The notes under the pieces: model-generated
Told to the model about the DNA's origin: nothing
The model's input: only the letters and a program-made list of their open reading frames with translations
The model's database searches: none
Program-made: the position numbers and the translations under genes
Shown here: positions 37,401 through 49,500 of the stretch, in pieces
Layout of the letters: the number at the start of each line of letters is the position of its first letter
Position numbering within the stretch: the first letter of the stretch is position 1
Source: Fratercula arctica
Lineage: Eukaryota; Chordata; Aves; Charadriiformes; Alcidae
DNA length: 64,000 nt
NCBI GenBank assembly: GCA_947846985.1
Contig: CANTUZ010000001.1
Location: 30,962,727-31,026,726, forward strand
Reading direction: 5' to 3'

Positions 37401-40369
37401 GCAGAACTCTCCCTTCATACAAATATAGACACTTGAAGCAAAACAAACTTCCTTTTGAAGCAAAACGAGCTTCCGTTCTTCTCTTTTTGCTGACTCTTTT
37501 ACAATAACCCTGACCCAACAGCTGGGTAAAGCCCAACAATAACATTCTAAAATCAGACTGACCAGATGTAGATGCTTGGCATCTTGGCTAAACAATGGCT
37601 GAACACCCCTGTAAGATACAACCTGGAAGTTCTTCAACATAAACTCCAACTACCACCAAATCCACTTTCATATCAAGGTAGTCATCGTTTATTCCTCGCA
37701 AAAGCATTATCACAGACAATGTTGCGCTTCACTGCAGCTCCATTTCCTAACCCCAGCATCTTCAGGCAATTCTCCTTCTTTACTGTAGTCCCTTTGCCTT
37801 CTTATCCAGTGCATTTCTAGTGCTATTTCATGCTCTCTCTGTATGGGGTGGCGGGGGGGGGGAGTGGGGTCTGTATGTCCATATACAACAGATATAAGTG
37901 CAGCTGCATGTATGCATTTATATGCATGCACTCAAAGAAGTGTATTCAGATGCAAGCACTCGCAGAGAACCCATTTGTGTGCATCTCTATTTGTAATATA
38001 AATGCATATGTACATACACATGTTCGATAAAAAATGTTGAACTCGAGTGTCAAGGCTAAATGGTGTTGGCCAGAATTTAAGGAACCATGGGAATAAGTGT
38101 GGGACAGAAGTCCCCCACTCTTCTCATCCAAGGCTGATGGTTTTCATCTGCTGGAGGTCCCTCTCCCCAGTGCACGTGGGAGGTTCTTCCTCCAGGCACT
38201 GGCTGCAGCTGACACAAAAAGTAAGTTTACATTTTTGTCCTTGGTCTGGATTTTAATGATGTTTCTTCAGATAAAACTCAGGTGGGGTTAGATCTCAGTG
38301 GCTGCGTTTTCTACTCTACTGGCTTTGGGAAACGATTTCGGGTATTGTGTGCTGGTTCATACTTTTTAAACTGTGTTTTAAAATGCCTTATAAAGGTAGT
38401 CTATATATGGTATTTTGAAGAAGATAATAACATGACCTTATATCCCAGGTTTTTACTCAGAATTTTAGGAAAATATCTAAGTGTCTATAATGGGTCATAA
38501 ATACATTGTGAAAAATGTCCATTTATATATGACACTTCCAGCCTTGAAAATTGCTTGGATTACATATTCCTTTTGCAATTAGTTTGCATCCAGTATCCCT
38601 CCAGATAAAAATGTGAATTAATTTAAGCTCATCTTTGTCACAGAGTCACAGACTACATGCTTTTCTGACATGACTTAGTGAAATCCTCTTTACTGGCATA
38701 TACTGAAAACAAGACTGTCTCAGCAGGGCTGGACACAGTGGCGACAAGGTGGGCAGAGGGAGGGGGAAGTTCTGCAGCGGTGGGTTCCTCCACCGTTACC
38801 AGATGGGGATCGTTCGGTGCTAAGGGGAGACTGTCACCCACACATCCCAACCTGCCACGCACCGGGGAGCTGCTGGGCTGGGCTGGTTAATGCAATCATT
38901 ATCCTTTACCTGAGATGTTTTATTCTGAACTCTGGGTTTCTTTGCAGAAGACAAGAGAAGCCCAGGGTGTGCTCTCACCCCACACATGCCTGAGTAGGCA
39001 GTCCAGGGGAACCTCAGCACCCGTCTTTGTGGTTGATTGTCACCAGATGACCTTGTTCACCAGCACAACAAGTGCTTGGGACCAGTCTGGAAAGGTCTGA
39101 GCAGCCTGACATGAGCTGGCTACACAACCAGGTCACTGTCAGTCAAGCTTGCATGGGGTTTTACAGCAAGACCGGGAGATAACTCACTCCGCCTTGATTA
39201 GACTGCCTCATGTTTTGCTTTCAGAGACCTCAGAGCAATGAGGACAGGCTGGGCAGAGGCTAACTGGCCTTTTGCTGCAGGAAGAAAAAAAGGGAAATAC
39301 ATGATTTAATTCAGGTTTTTTTGGCAGACATGTTTCTTCCCCTTTGTTGTTGTTGCTACAAGACCAAAGCTGTAATTCTCTTGAAATTTGGCGCATGCCA
39401 CAATGGTTTTAGTTTTATGTAACGTTCCCAATACCCAGCAACTGAGCACTTTAGAAGAGAATAAACAAAATGAAGTAAGCTGCTTGTTCAGCATGTTCCA
39501 ACACCCGTCCATCTGCCTCCCTTTGTACTCGCAGTCCCTCAGCCACAACTTTTCTTATCTGCTACTGTCAAAAATATGACTCATTTTTCACATAATAGAC
39601 TGAGGGAAAAGTAGAGAAGTTTTTATACATAATAAAGCTTTCTCTTGCCCAGGATCTCCTGCATCAGCTCTTATTTTACTTCTCATTAAAAAGAATGACA
39701 CAATGAAAATGTACTTTTCCTAGCCCTAGTTAGCTGCAGTAGGACTCACCGTCTGTGCCACAATTAGCTCTGCTTGACTCTTCACAGAACCAGGCAAATG
39801 AAGCTTTGGTATAGTTAATTTTAGGACAAGGAATTTGTCAAATTCCCAGGCCATGAGAGGACTAAGTGTTAGTACAGTTTATACAATTAGTGAATTTGGT
39901 GAATGGAAGGAAGTCTCCTCCCCTCTACCTAGGCATCTTATAAGCTCGGCTAACACACTTTCATGGCTGCAAAGCAGAAGTCATTCCAAAGTGTGGACAC
40001 TGGCCAAAATGTCTGCCCGTGTGGCTCCGTCAGGTTTTGAATCTGTGTTATAAAAACCATAAAAATCATATCCCCAAACAGATGAAGTGGTTCCCGAGGG
40101 AAGGGTCTGTGTAGTCTACTCTATTGGTGACATCTTCAGTAGCCATCTCTTTCCCATGGCCTCGTGCTGCACTCTGCTAGCATCAAGGCTGATACTGTTT
40201 TCCCAGGTTAAGACTACATTTTCCTAGCACATTTCTCCCTGCTCTTGCTTTCCATGTGCTAGACTGGTTTTACAATACCTCACCTGACTGACAGACAGAA
40301 GACAAAACACACAGCAGGCTGTCAAGAGATTTCCAGTTCAGATGATATCTCACAGCTTTTTTCATGCAA
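31441..40369. other. About 9 kb without recognised genes or young repeats
   Basis: Mostly AT-rich unique DNA. It holds the G-run at 37.85 kb and an unrecognised open frame of about 151 codons at 35823-36278 without domain features. No CR1 tails and no LTRs are present. Confidence 0.55.
37845..37868 (+). other. G-rich tract with G-quadruplex potential
   Basis: A G4 run, a spacer of TGGC, an uninterrupted run of ten G, AGT and another G4 run. The pattern satisfies the simple four-run G-quadruplex rule on the plus strand. It is isolated in unique sequence with no gene nearby. Confidence 0.6.
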
Positions 40370-40985
40370 ATCATAGAATCACAGAATGGTTCAGGTTGGA
40401 AGGGACCTTAAAGATCACCTAGTTCTAACCCCCTGCCATGGGCAGGGACACACCTTCCACTAGGCCAGGTTTCTCAAGCCCCATCCAGCCTGGCCTTGAA
40501 CACTTTCAGGGATGGGGCATCCACAACTTCTCTAGGAATCCTGTTCCAGCATTTCACCACCCTCACAGTAAAGAATTTCTTCCTAATATTGAATCTAAAT
40601 CTCCCCTCTTTCAGTTTAAAACCATTACCCCTCGTCCTATCACTACACTCCCTGATAAAGAGTCCTTCTCCACCTTTCCTGTAGCCCCTCTTTAGGTACT
40701 GGAAGGCCGCTATAAGGTCTCCCTGGAGCCTTCTCTTCTCCAGGCTGAACAACCCCAGCTCTCTCAGCTTGTCTTTATGGGAGAGGTGCTCCAGCCCCCT
40801 GATCATCTTTGTGGCCCTCCTCTGGACCCATTCCAACAGGTCCATGTCTTTCTTGTGCTGAGGACTCCGGAGCTGGATGCAATACTCCAGGTGGGGCCTC
40901 ACCAGAGCAGAGTAGAGGGGCAGAATCACCTCCCTCAACATGCTGGCCACGGTTCTTTTGATGCAGCCCAGGGTATGCTTGGCTT
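40370..40985 (-). mobile_element. CR1 LINE, 5'-truncated copy (minus strand)
   Basis: Read on the minus strand it starts near 40985 with a region encoding GCIKRT and [20 protein letters not shown]. It continues as one open frame (40950-40474) through [20 protein letters not shown] and [20 protein letters not shown], and ends in the 3'UTR and tail (TAGAATCACAGAATGG on the plus strand). It keeps about 158 codons open despite lacking the RT core. Same subfamily as the 29.0 and 53.7 kb copies. Confidence 0.95.
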
Positions 40986-43218
40986 TCCCAAAATGAGACC
41001 CTCACATGCATCAGACAAGCATTGCTGCTGCAGGAATCTCTCATGTGTTAGACCCATTTCCCTACAACGAGAACATCACTTGCCAAGCAGATGGGGGGAG
41101 AGATCCAGCAAACCCTGAGGTCCCCTCCCAATTCTGCTGGAGCCCCTGACCCACACGTGTGCTGTGTGTGGCGTCATGTTGTGGTGAGGAAGGCTCTCAT
41201 CAGCAAATTGATCTTTTGCATTTCTCAGTGCTGAGAAATGTGATTTTTCTTATTGCTACAATCACTAGTACCCATCCATGAGACAGGAGTGGGACTGCAG
41301 CCCGCCACATCTGATGGAGATGCTCATAAACTTTGCCAGGTTATTTAGTGATGCTTAAGTTATTACAGCAAGTCACAGGCTTATGTAAAGAAGAAACAAA
41401 TAAAATTAATATGCTTTAAAATCAAGGCAGCTATTTAGCTTTTAGATCCTAACATGACTTGATAGAACTACAAGATGCAGTCTCAAAAAATCTTCACTCT
41501 GAGGAAAGCTCCAAGGAATACTACCTTTAATATGTGTTTTGCACTTCATTTGCTCTATTCTACACTTGAATTTCCTAGGCACCTCTTAAGTGCATTCAGT
41601 AGGATAGTAAGGATAATTCCTATGAGCTAGCTAAATTACTTCTAGCAAATTTGCATCAGCACTTATATTGTATTAGCATCATTACGGTATAATTTAAACC
41701 TTTCATTTCACCACTAATCAAAGGCAATTCTAGCAAATAACCTGAATGTTCTAATTTAACAATCATATCCTGTCTAACTTTCTTTTTTAATAATCAAGCA
41801 CGGTCACTGTAATTTCTGTAGGTAATAGAGTAGTTTCTACATATCAGTATAGCAGCACTGTTCCCTTTTGTCAAGCAAACTTCCTAGGTCTAAGTATCCT
41901 CTGCTTGCATCTCTGCAAAGCTTAAATACTTCTGTAGGGTCAGCAGCATTAGGTACAATATCCCCCAGATACATCCCTAGAAAATTCTGCTTCCCTTTGA
42001 CAGGCAATCCTGAAAACATCTGCTAGTGTAAGCAAATTGGCTGTGGGAACCACATACTCCCACTTTAGGGATGTTTTCTGTTTTTCATTTTTTCAGCTCC
42101 CTAGTGCACAGATCCATCACCTGTACTGCTAAAACATATTAGAACTGGAATTGCGAGACTGAAGTGCTAAAATTAGCCAAAAGCTGAAAGCACAATTTTA
42201 CTATGTCAAGAGTTTACAAACGAGCGACAGAGGCTCTTTTCTGTTTGATATGGCAAATTGCAGTAAAGCTAACACAATATTTTAGAATGAAAACTCCCTA
42301 TGCTTCAGCATAAGAATTCTTAGGCACGGTTGAATTCACATCTATAAAGATACCACCCAAATTATGTTTGACTGTTTCTTGAGATACAATACACAATGTT
42401 TGCAGGCCATAGCCATAGAAACAAAAATATTTTTCTTCCCTTTATGCAACTATTCAATGGAAGAAAAAAAAAAAATTGAACTAGTGATGAAGAGCTGGCC
42501 AATATGTAACAACACACTGTTGGGTGACTGTCAGGTCACGCTTGTGTTCACCAGCAACATGAGACACCGTACCTAGAAAGCAGTGACTGCCTTGGTAATG
42601 CACAATGGTAGCCATATTTAAATTATACAGAATAATAAGCTCTACAATAAGAATTAGACTTGCATCTCAGTCACTCATGTGTGCCTGGGAAAAAGCTCTT
42701 TCTGGTCTCAGAGATGAAAATATAAGAGCTGATATATCCAACATAATGCTGTCAGATTGCTGTTTGTTTGGTTTTTTTTAAAAAAAGCTTTATCCTGAAG
42801 CCCACATTTTGGAAGATCAAATCTACAGACGTACACACACGTTCTTCACATCACTGCAAGAGCAGATCAGATGCCAAGAAAGGCCACACAAAATCAGTCC
42901 AAATGCTCACTTTGCCTGGCACCCTGCCTGTGACAGGGACCAATCAAAGACGCCTGTGGAGCAGTTCAATAAAAACTCAAGTATGTAGTGATGCTTCCCC
43001 ACTCCTTCAGCTGTCAACAATTCTTGCTTAAGGATTTGCTGCAGAAGAACTGCCTGGAGATTTAATAATCCTTGATGGGTTTTTCTTCAATGAATTTGCC
43101 CGTGTCAACCTTTGGAAATCCAACATCTTGCACAGAAGAGTTCCTTTGCAGAAGTACGTAGCATGGAAAATATTTGCTGCAGAATTAGATCATGTACATT
43201 ACAACTACCTGCATGAAA
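40986..43218. other. Intergenic sequence, nothing recognised
   Basis: AT-rich unique DNA between two minus-strand CR1 copies. No features were recognised. Confidence 0.6.
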
Positions 43219-43327
43219 ATCATAGAATCATAGCATGGGTTGGGTTGGAAGGGACTTTTAAATGTCATCTAGTCCAACCCCCCTGCAGTAAGCAGGGACA
43301 TCTTCAACTAGATCAGGACTAGATCAT
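43219..43327 (-). mobile_element. CR1 LINE, 3'-end fragment (minus strand)
   Basis: About 105 bases: ATCATAGAATCATAGCATGG, then GGTTGGAAGGGACTTTTAAATG, then CCCCCCTGCAGTAAGCAGGG and ACATCTTCAACTAGATCAGG. This is the antisense of the 3' end seen at 7.6 kb. A short repeat of AGATCA(GG/TG) closes the 5' junction. Only the 3'UTR and the last codons are present. Confidence 0.92.
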
Positions 43328-43467
43328 GTCCTTTCATCTTTTCTGAACCTGCTGCCTGCTAGGTTTCTTTGGTAGTCCTTACTTCTTGTACTGAAAAAGG
43401 GCATAAAATAGTTGTTTCTTCCTACATATGACAAAAATGTTGGCTGATTCAGAATGAGGATATACCT

Positions 43468-44162
43468 AGAATCATAGAATAGAATCACAGAATCGTCTAG
43501 GTTGGAAGGGACCTTTAAGATCACCGAGTCCAACCATTAACCCAACATTGCCAAATCCACCACTAAACCATGTCTCTAAGCACTGCATCTACCAGTCTTT
43601 TGAATACCTCCAGGGATGGCGATTCCACCACTTCCCTGGGCAGCCTGTTCCAATGCTTCACAACCCTTTCAGTGTAAAAATTTTTCCTAATATCCATCCT
43701 AAACCCCCCCTGGTGCAACTTGAGACCATTTCCTCTTGACCTATCACTTGTTACTTGGGAGAAGAAACCAACCCCCACCTCTCTACAACCTCCTTTCAGG
43801 TAGTTGTAGAGAGTGATGAGGTCTCCCCTCAGCCTCCTTTTCTCCAGGCTAAACAGCCCCATCTCCCTCAGCTGCTCCTCATAAGACTTGTGCTCTAGAC
43901 CCTTCACCATCCTCATTGCCCTATTCTGGACATGCTCCGGTACCTCAATGTCTTTCTTATAGTGAGGGGCCCAAAACTGAACACAGCACTCGAGGTGGGG
44001 CCTCACCAGTGCTGAATACAGCAGGACAATCACTGCCCTGGTCCTGCTGGCCACACTATTCCTGATACGGTCCAGGATGCTATTGGCCTTCTGGGCCATC
44101 TGAGCACACTGCTGGCTCATATTCAGCCAGCTGTCGACCAATACCCCCCAGCAGCATCCTAT
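43468..44162 (-). mobile_element. CR1 LINE, 5'-truncated copy (minus strand) with long open frame
   Basis: About 695 bases. On the minus strand the open frame from 44168 to 43563 (about 201 codons) covers [60 protein letters not shown] and [20 protein letters not shown]. The 3'UTR and tail follow (AGAATCATAGAATAGAATCA on the plus strand). RT catalytic motifs lie upstream of the truncation and are absent. It abuts an older LINE on its 5' side. Confidence 0.95.
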
Positions 44163-44925
44163 CTCCAACAGGGGCTGAGAGAGAAGTGTAGGAACAAGGC
44201 AAACTTACACGGTACTTCCCCTTAGTATTCTCCCACATCTCCCACATCTATTTTTAGAGACAATTTATATTATTTGTTTAGATTAGAGACAATTTCTTTT
44301 CTTTATGCTGAATCCTGCTCCCACTGACTTAATTTGATGGCCCCTCGGTGCTGTATAGAAAAAAGTGGTGCATTTGGAAGTCAACATACAGCTTTCTGGC
44401 ATTAACACAGGTGAAAGGTTTCTTTTTATTTCCAAGCTCCACATGAGTACAGTTGATCTGTATTCAGCCTTTGCAGGCCACGTGGTTTTGTAGACCTTTG
44501 CCACATCCCTGTGTCATCTCTGTGCCAGGCTGAAGAGTCCCAGCCTACAGCCTACACACTCATTCCATGTACGGAAGCTGGGTTGCACATCTTGGTCATT
44601 TTTAACCCTAAACTTTATCCAATTTAATATTCAATGAGCAGGGGAGCTCTATGCTGCACAGAATGCTAAAGTCACTGGTGAATTATAGATTTACACAATA
44701 TTATAGTAACATGGGTTTTTTTGTCTGCTCCTGAACATTAACCTGAGGTCTTCATAGAATGAGCTCTCATTTTTGAGACAGCATTCAACTCAGAGTCCCT
44801 TCATCTTATTTATAAAGGTAAAACTGCTGGACAAGGAGGCTTCTGATGTGCATCATTTTGCATCTGTCTCTACGAAATTTCGTGTGTCATTGGTGCTTTT
44901 GCAGTTCTTCAAAGTTAAACCCTTG

Positions 44926-44953
44926 TCTTTGCTATTCTGCAGAATAGCAAAGA
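44926..44953. repeat. Perfect 28-bp palindrome
   Basis: The arm TCTTTGCTATTCTG (44926-44939) is followed directly by its exact reverse complement (44940-44953) with no spacer and a PstI-like CTGCAG centre. It lies immediately after the YEDD box of the decayed minus-strand LINE. Such a perfect 14-bp arm is not expected by chance in 64 kb. Confidence 0.95.
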
Positions 44954-45309
44954 ATTCTGCATATCATCTTCATATTGTATCTCCTCACTTTTTACCTTCT
45001 TTTCTAGATTATTTAATTATGTGGAACAATTAAGTCCCAGCAACGATCTCTGAAACACACTGGTAGCAACCTCTTTTCGCTCTACAAATTGATCATTTGC
45101 TTCTACCCTCTCTCTCCTGCTTATTCACACAAGGACCTTCCCTTCTATCCAATAGCTCCTCAATTGCTTTAAAGGTCTCTTGAGATTTAGATTCTTTAAT
45201 ATCTTTTGAACATTGCCAGGTATGCTGAATCCAGATCTCCTTTATTTTCATTATTTTTCATTCAGAGGACTCTAGTATATTTGTGTGACACAATTTCCCA
45301 TTGTAAAAT

Positions 45310-45372
45310 TTCTTCCTCACTATAAAGAAGTTCTTTCTCACTACAAAAAAGTTCTTCCTCACTGTATGTGGT
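45310..45372. repeat. Tandem repeat, three 21-bp units
   Basis: TTCTTCCTCACTATAAAGAAG (45310-45330) is followed by TTCTTTCTCACTACAAAAAAG (45331-45351) and a third diverging copy starting TTCTTCCTCACTGTATG (45352-45372). It lies inside the decayed minus-strand LINE, so it probably arose by local duplication after insertion. Confidence 0.85.
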
Positions 45373-46482
45373 TTATGCACTAGAACCACTAATTCTCAAT
45401 GGTTCTTTGATAGCATTAATAGTAATTTGCCTAGTACACGTGCAAGGTTTCTGAATTAGTGTTTCCATTTTTCACATTAACTGTCTCCCATTCCTTTGGT
45501 ACTAAGACAGCTGTAAGTGTAAAGTCAGACATGACAGTGAGAACTTCAGCAATTTCTATGTGGAGCTCCTTTGGTGCGCTTTGGATAAAGACCATCAAGT
45601 AATGGGGGACTCATTAATGTTAATTCTGTCTGTTTGTTCCAAGGCATTTTTAGTTAAAATGGAGACATGTCCACTGATAAATCCTCTGCAAGAAGGGCTA
45701 TCCAGGCTCTTCCTCACTGGACAGATCCAAAAAGTATGAATACATTTATTTTTTTTCTGTCTGTGGCTTTTTCTTCCCTGCATCCTTCACACTTTGATCA
45801 TTGAGCTACCCAAACAATCCTCTGACGAGCTTCCTGCTCCTGATGTGGTATGAGGATTTACTAATAGTTTCTAGTAAATAATTTCCTGGATTATTTGGAG
45901 TTTGGGAGGGGTTAGGAGGGTTTTTTTTGGCCTGCCGTGCTACATTTTTTGAGCTTAATTACAGCTTACAGATCTTTCCATTCACCCTATTTGGGCATGA
46001 ATTCAGCTGTTTGAAGGAAGTCTTCTTGTTTATAATAGCATTTCTTTCAATTATGTTTATCTATGCTGCCTTTCTTCTGTGCTTTCTCAAATCTTTTTTG
46101 ATTAGCAAAAACCGTTTTCTTTGTTTCTCCACTATGGTGTCCTTAACTGGTCCTGAAGTTGTGTGCAGAGATTCAAAGGCCTGTAAAGACCTTCTTAATA
46201 AACATCCTCACTTTTGAATAGTTCCCCTTTGTAAAATGTAACAGCTGTAGGGGGGTTTGACTTGTTTCTTTGGGCTTTCTTGCTTCTTTCGATCCTGAAA
46301 ATGTTGTAAAGTTGTTCCAAGTACATCATGGTCATGACTACAAAATGGCTCTTCCACAGTAACAGTCACTATATGTTAATATTGTTCCCTCATGAAGTCC
46401 CGGGCAACCTACCCCAGCTGACCCTGCTTCAGACAAGGCAATAACCAGAGGTGCCTGCCAGCCACAAATGTTCTCTGGTAAT

Positions 46483-46553
46483 AATAATATACTAGAAAAT
46501 AATGTAATACGAGTATACAATAATATACTAGAAAATAATGTAATACGAGTATA
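46483..46553. repeat. Tandem duplication of a 36-bp AT-rich unit
   Basis: The unit starting AATAATATACTAGAAAATAA and ending GTATAC (46483-46518) is repeated immediately at 46519-46553, with identity over 35 bases. The absence of differences implies a recent duplication. Confidence 0.93.
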
Positions 46554-49500
46554 ATCACACTCATAATATCATCGTATAATGTTACAGGCTAATACTATAT
46601 TTTTCCTTCATAAACCTGGATTTCAATCTGCAAAGAATCCACGTTTCTTTGTGGACACTTGGTTAACACGACTGAAGTTCTCTGTAACATGGAGCAGATC
46701 TCCTCCATCAGCACAGATCCCCTCATCTTTCAAAAATACTTTGTGTCCTGTATCTTCATGAGTCCCAACAGGTTTCTGGTATACCTATTATACTGATACC
46801 CTTGTTGAAATTTTCCACTGTAGTCTCTCTCTGTCCCATTGTCCAGACGTCAGCTGTTCTTACACATTTCCTATATGAATATTGCAATATTCTGTCCTGT
46901 CCTTACCTCAGTAACACAGAGGTTCCATGACTTTTCCTCTACTGGATGCTACATCTCAAACCACATGCACTTCTGTTTAAATATTGATCTGTCAGCTTCT
47001 CTAGTTAAGTCCCAACAGCATGATTACCTTCTGGTTCAAATCACGAAGTTCATCTGTCTGGTATGTGTTCCCTTTACTCTGGAAGTATCCCCTGTTCCCG
47101 AGGAATTTGTATGCCTCCCCGTTATACCATTTTCTCACACAATTATTGGAATTACATCTCTGCCGCTTTCTGGTCTTGCACAAGGTGCCAGGAGCATTTT
47201 GGACCGTAGAGCCAGAGAGATCCTGATACTCGGTTTCCTACCAAACACAGGTCACAAGTACCAACACCTCTCCAGTACTTCCTAGAAGCTGATTCAGATG
47301 CATTTTGAGGTTCACTTGGCAAGCAAGTCACTGCTGTGAACTCAGCTATTTCTAGGGGTGATGATCGAACTGACCACTGCTACAGCTTTTCCTCCCTACA
47401 GCAGGTATCTCTGCCTCTTATGCCTTGCATAAGGTTAACCTTATGCAAGCAGCCTAATTCTGAGATAAACAACTTGGGGGAGGGAAGGGGGGAAAGGTAC
47501 CTACTTCCTTCTTATTGGGAAGGGAAATAAAACAATATCAGGGCACTCCTGGAAAAAGATTCAACTTCTTGTGGTTTCCACCTTAAGGGAGAAATATTTC
47601 AGTATTAAGTTACTCATGAAGGATTTGAGGAATTAATAAAGGACTTACGTCCTTAACTTAAAGACCAAGGGATTAATTTTAACCTGAAAGATGTATGTCT
47701 GATGCAGGAGAATCTGTTTTTACAGAAGCACTGTTAGGCCACACCTGGTCCATGCTGGAAATTAAATGCCTTCCTAAGTGGGGTAAAAACTCCATCGAAA
47801 AAAAGAAAGATAGCCATGAGGAAATTTTAAGAGAGAAGATTTCTGAAAGGCTGCAAGGGGCCTTCATGAAGTGCAGGACGAGGCAAAAGGAATCAAGGGA
47901 AAAGGGTGGATTTATTTTTTTTTTAATAGCACAAGATGATTAATTCAGACATGTTTAGTGCTTGTTAGACTGTAACTGGAAGGGCTCAGAAGGCAGGCAG
48001 AGATATCTTCCAGTGGCATCGCTAATCAGACAGGCTGAACAGCAAAGCACACAGATCAACACTAAGACCTGAACTGACAGACCTGAGGAATTCTCTTGTA
48101 GGAATTATGGTTTATTCATAGCAATGATGCCCACTTACGTTTGGAAAAGTATTAATAAAATGCGGACAGCAATAGAAAGAGGTGGACTGCTGCTAACACA
48201 GCTATGAAAGAATATTGAGATTTCAAATGCTTATTACCTTTACAGGACCTAGGCTGGTAAAGCTGGGCTTGGCAAAACCTTGGATGCTATCATTCAAAAT
48301 AGTCCTGGGAGAGGATGAGGTCTTTGGTGCCCAGATTAATTTATAAGGAGGAAGAGTCAGGTCTTTTGAAGGTTGTCTTGGGCTTGAGCATCCAATTGCT
48401 GCACGGGTAAAATTCAGCCCCCAGCAGGACAAGATCCAAGGCATGTAAATTGCTGATGGTGACCTCTTAAATTGAGAAACAAAGGAAAGAAGGGCTTTGT
48501 TGACAGATTTCATCCAGTTGTGGGAAGGGTATCAAAGAAAGTCTGCAAGAGATAGACAGAAGCAAGAATATAGCAGCTAGGCAGAGATTAGCAGGGAAGG
48601 AGAGCTGCTGTGCAGCAGAAGAAGGGAGGTCCCCACAAAATGTGATGCCCAGCAGGGAGAGAAGTGAAGACAGAGTCATTGGAGAGGTAAGAAAATGTCA
48701 CCTCATGCTGACTCCAGCACCACGCGCTGGACGTTGGTGTTGGCTCCTTGCTAGCTGGGGGACACATGGAAACTGGACAGGACTGGGTACACTGGGGGAA
48801 TCCAGTGAGCAAAGAAATATCCTCAGCTTCTGAGACAGGTGAAGACTGGCAACAGGGTCATCGGCATACTGTGCCCCCTGAAAGCCATCCCTGGGGTCTT
48901 CCCAAATACAGGGATGAGGAGCTTCTGACAGCAATTTAAAGTAAAAAAAAATAAATAAAATTTAAACCTTAGATGTTATTTACTGGAAAAATCCCTGTTG
49001 GGAAATCTGAGATCCCTGGGAAGAGCAAGAGACTATGCTATTTTAAGAAGTACAGGCTACAATCGTAAGAGTGAAATAATACATGCCCAGAGATGTTCTC
49101 AGCTCAGACACCAGAAATGTTCCCATACAGTCCACAGTGTTAAATGGTTAACACAATCTGGTACCAGGAGTGCCAACCTGTGCTATCTTAATTTCCATGC
49201 ATGATTTGGCAGTTACCAGGGTCATTGCAACAGGTTGTTTGGAAAAGGCAGAGGATCAGAAAGATTGAAGGTGTCAAAGTTTTGCAATATGGACCTGGAC
49301 TGTTCAGTTCAACGTGAGAGAATGGTTCAGCACGCTTATTACTACTATAGCTGTAGCCGTAGGAATTGCAATAGATCCGGGAAACGAGCTGAAGAATAGG
49401 AATGACTAAAACCTATTATAGCAGACTCATCTTCTCTGGTAGTTCAAAGATTCAGGACAAGAGTTGAAGCATGATCTGGTTGGTAAACAGCAGATTTCTG

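Larger units (their letters stand above)
44283..46480 (-). pseudogene. Ancient decayed LINE (CR1/L2/L3-like), minus strand
   Basis: Minus-strand translation gives LINE RT landmarks in order. EVATSVFQRSLLGLNCST, a stop, then LNNLEKKVKSEEIQYEDDMQ lies at about 45075-44957, corresponding to the VPQGSxLGP, INDL and YxDD motifs; YEDD is encoded near 44974-44963. A LGLFSLAQR-like segment followed by DVAKVYKTT lies at 44550-44480. Upstream (higher coordinates), the antisense text at 45130-45700 and 46300-46450 resembles the RT N-terminus and endonuclease part of old amniote CR1-type LINEs. Stops and indels are frequent. Related sequence may continue to about 47300. Confidence 0.65.

Noticed and set aside
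46877..46892. 16-bp perfect palindrome GAATATTGCAATATTC
   Set aside because: An 8-bp arm is expected about once by chance in 64 kb, so it is not notable on its own.
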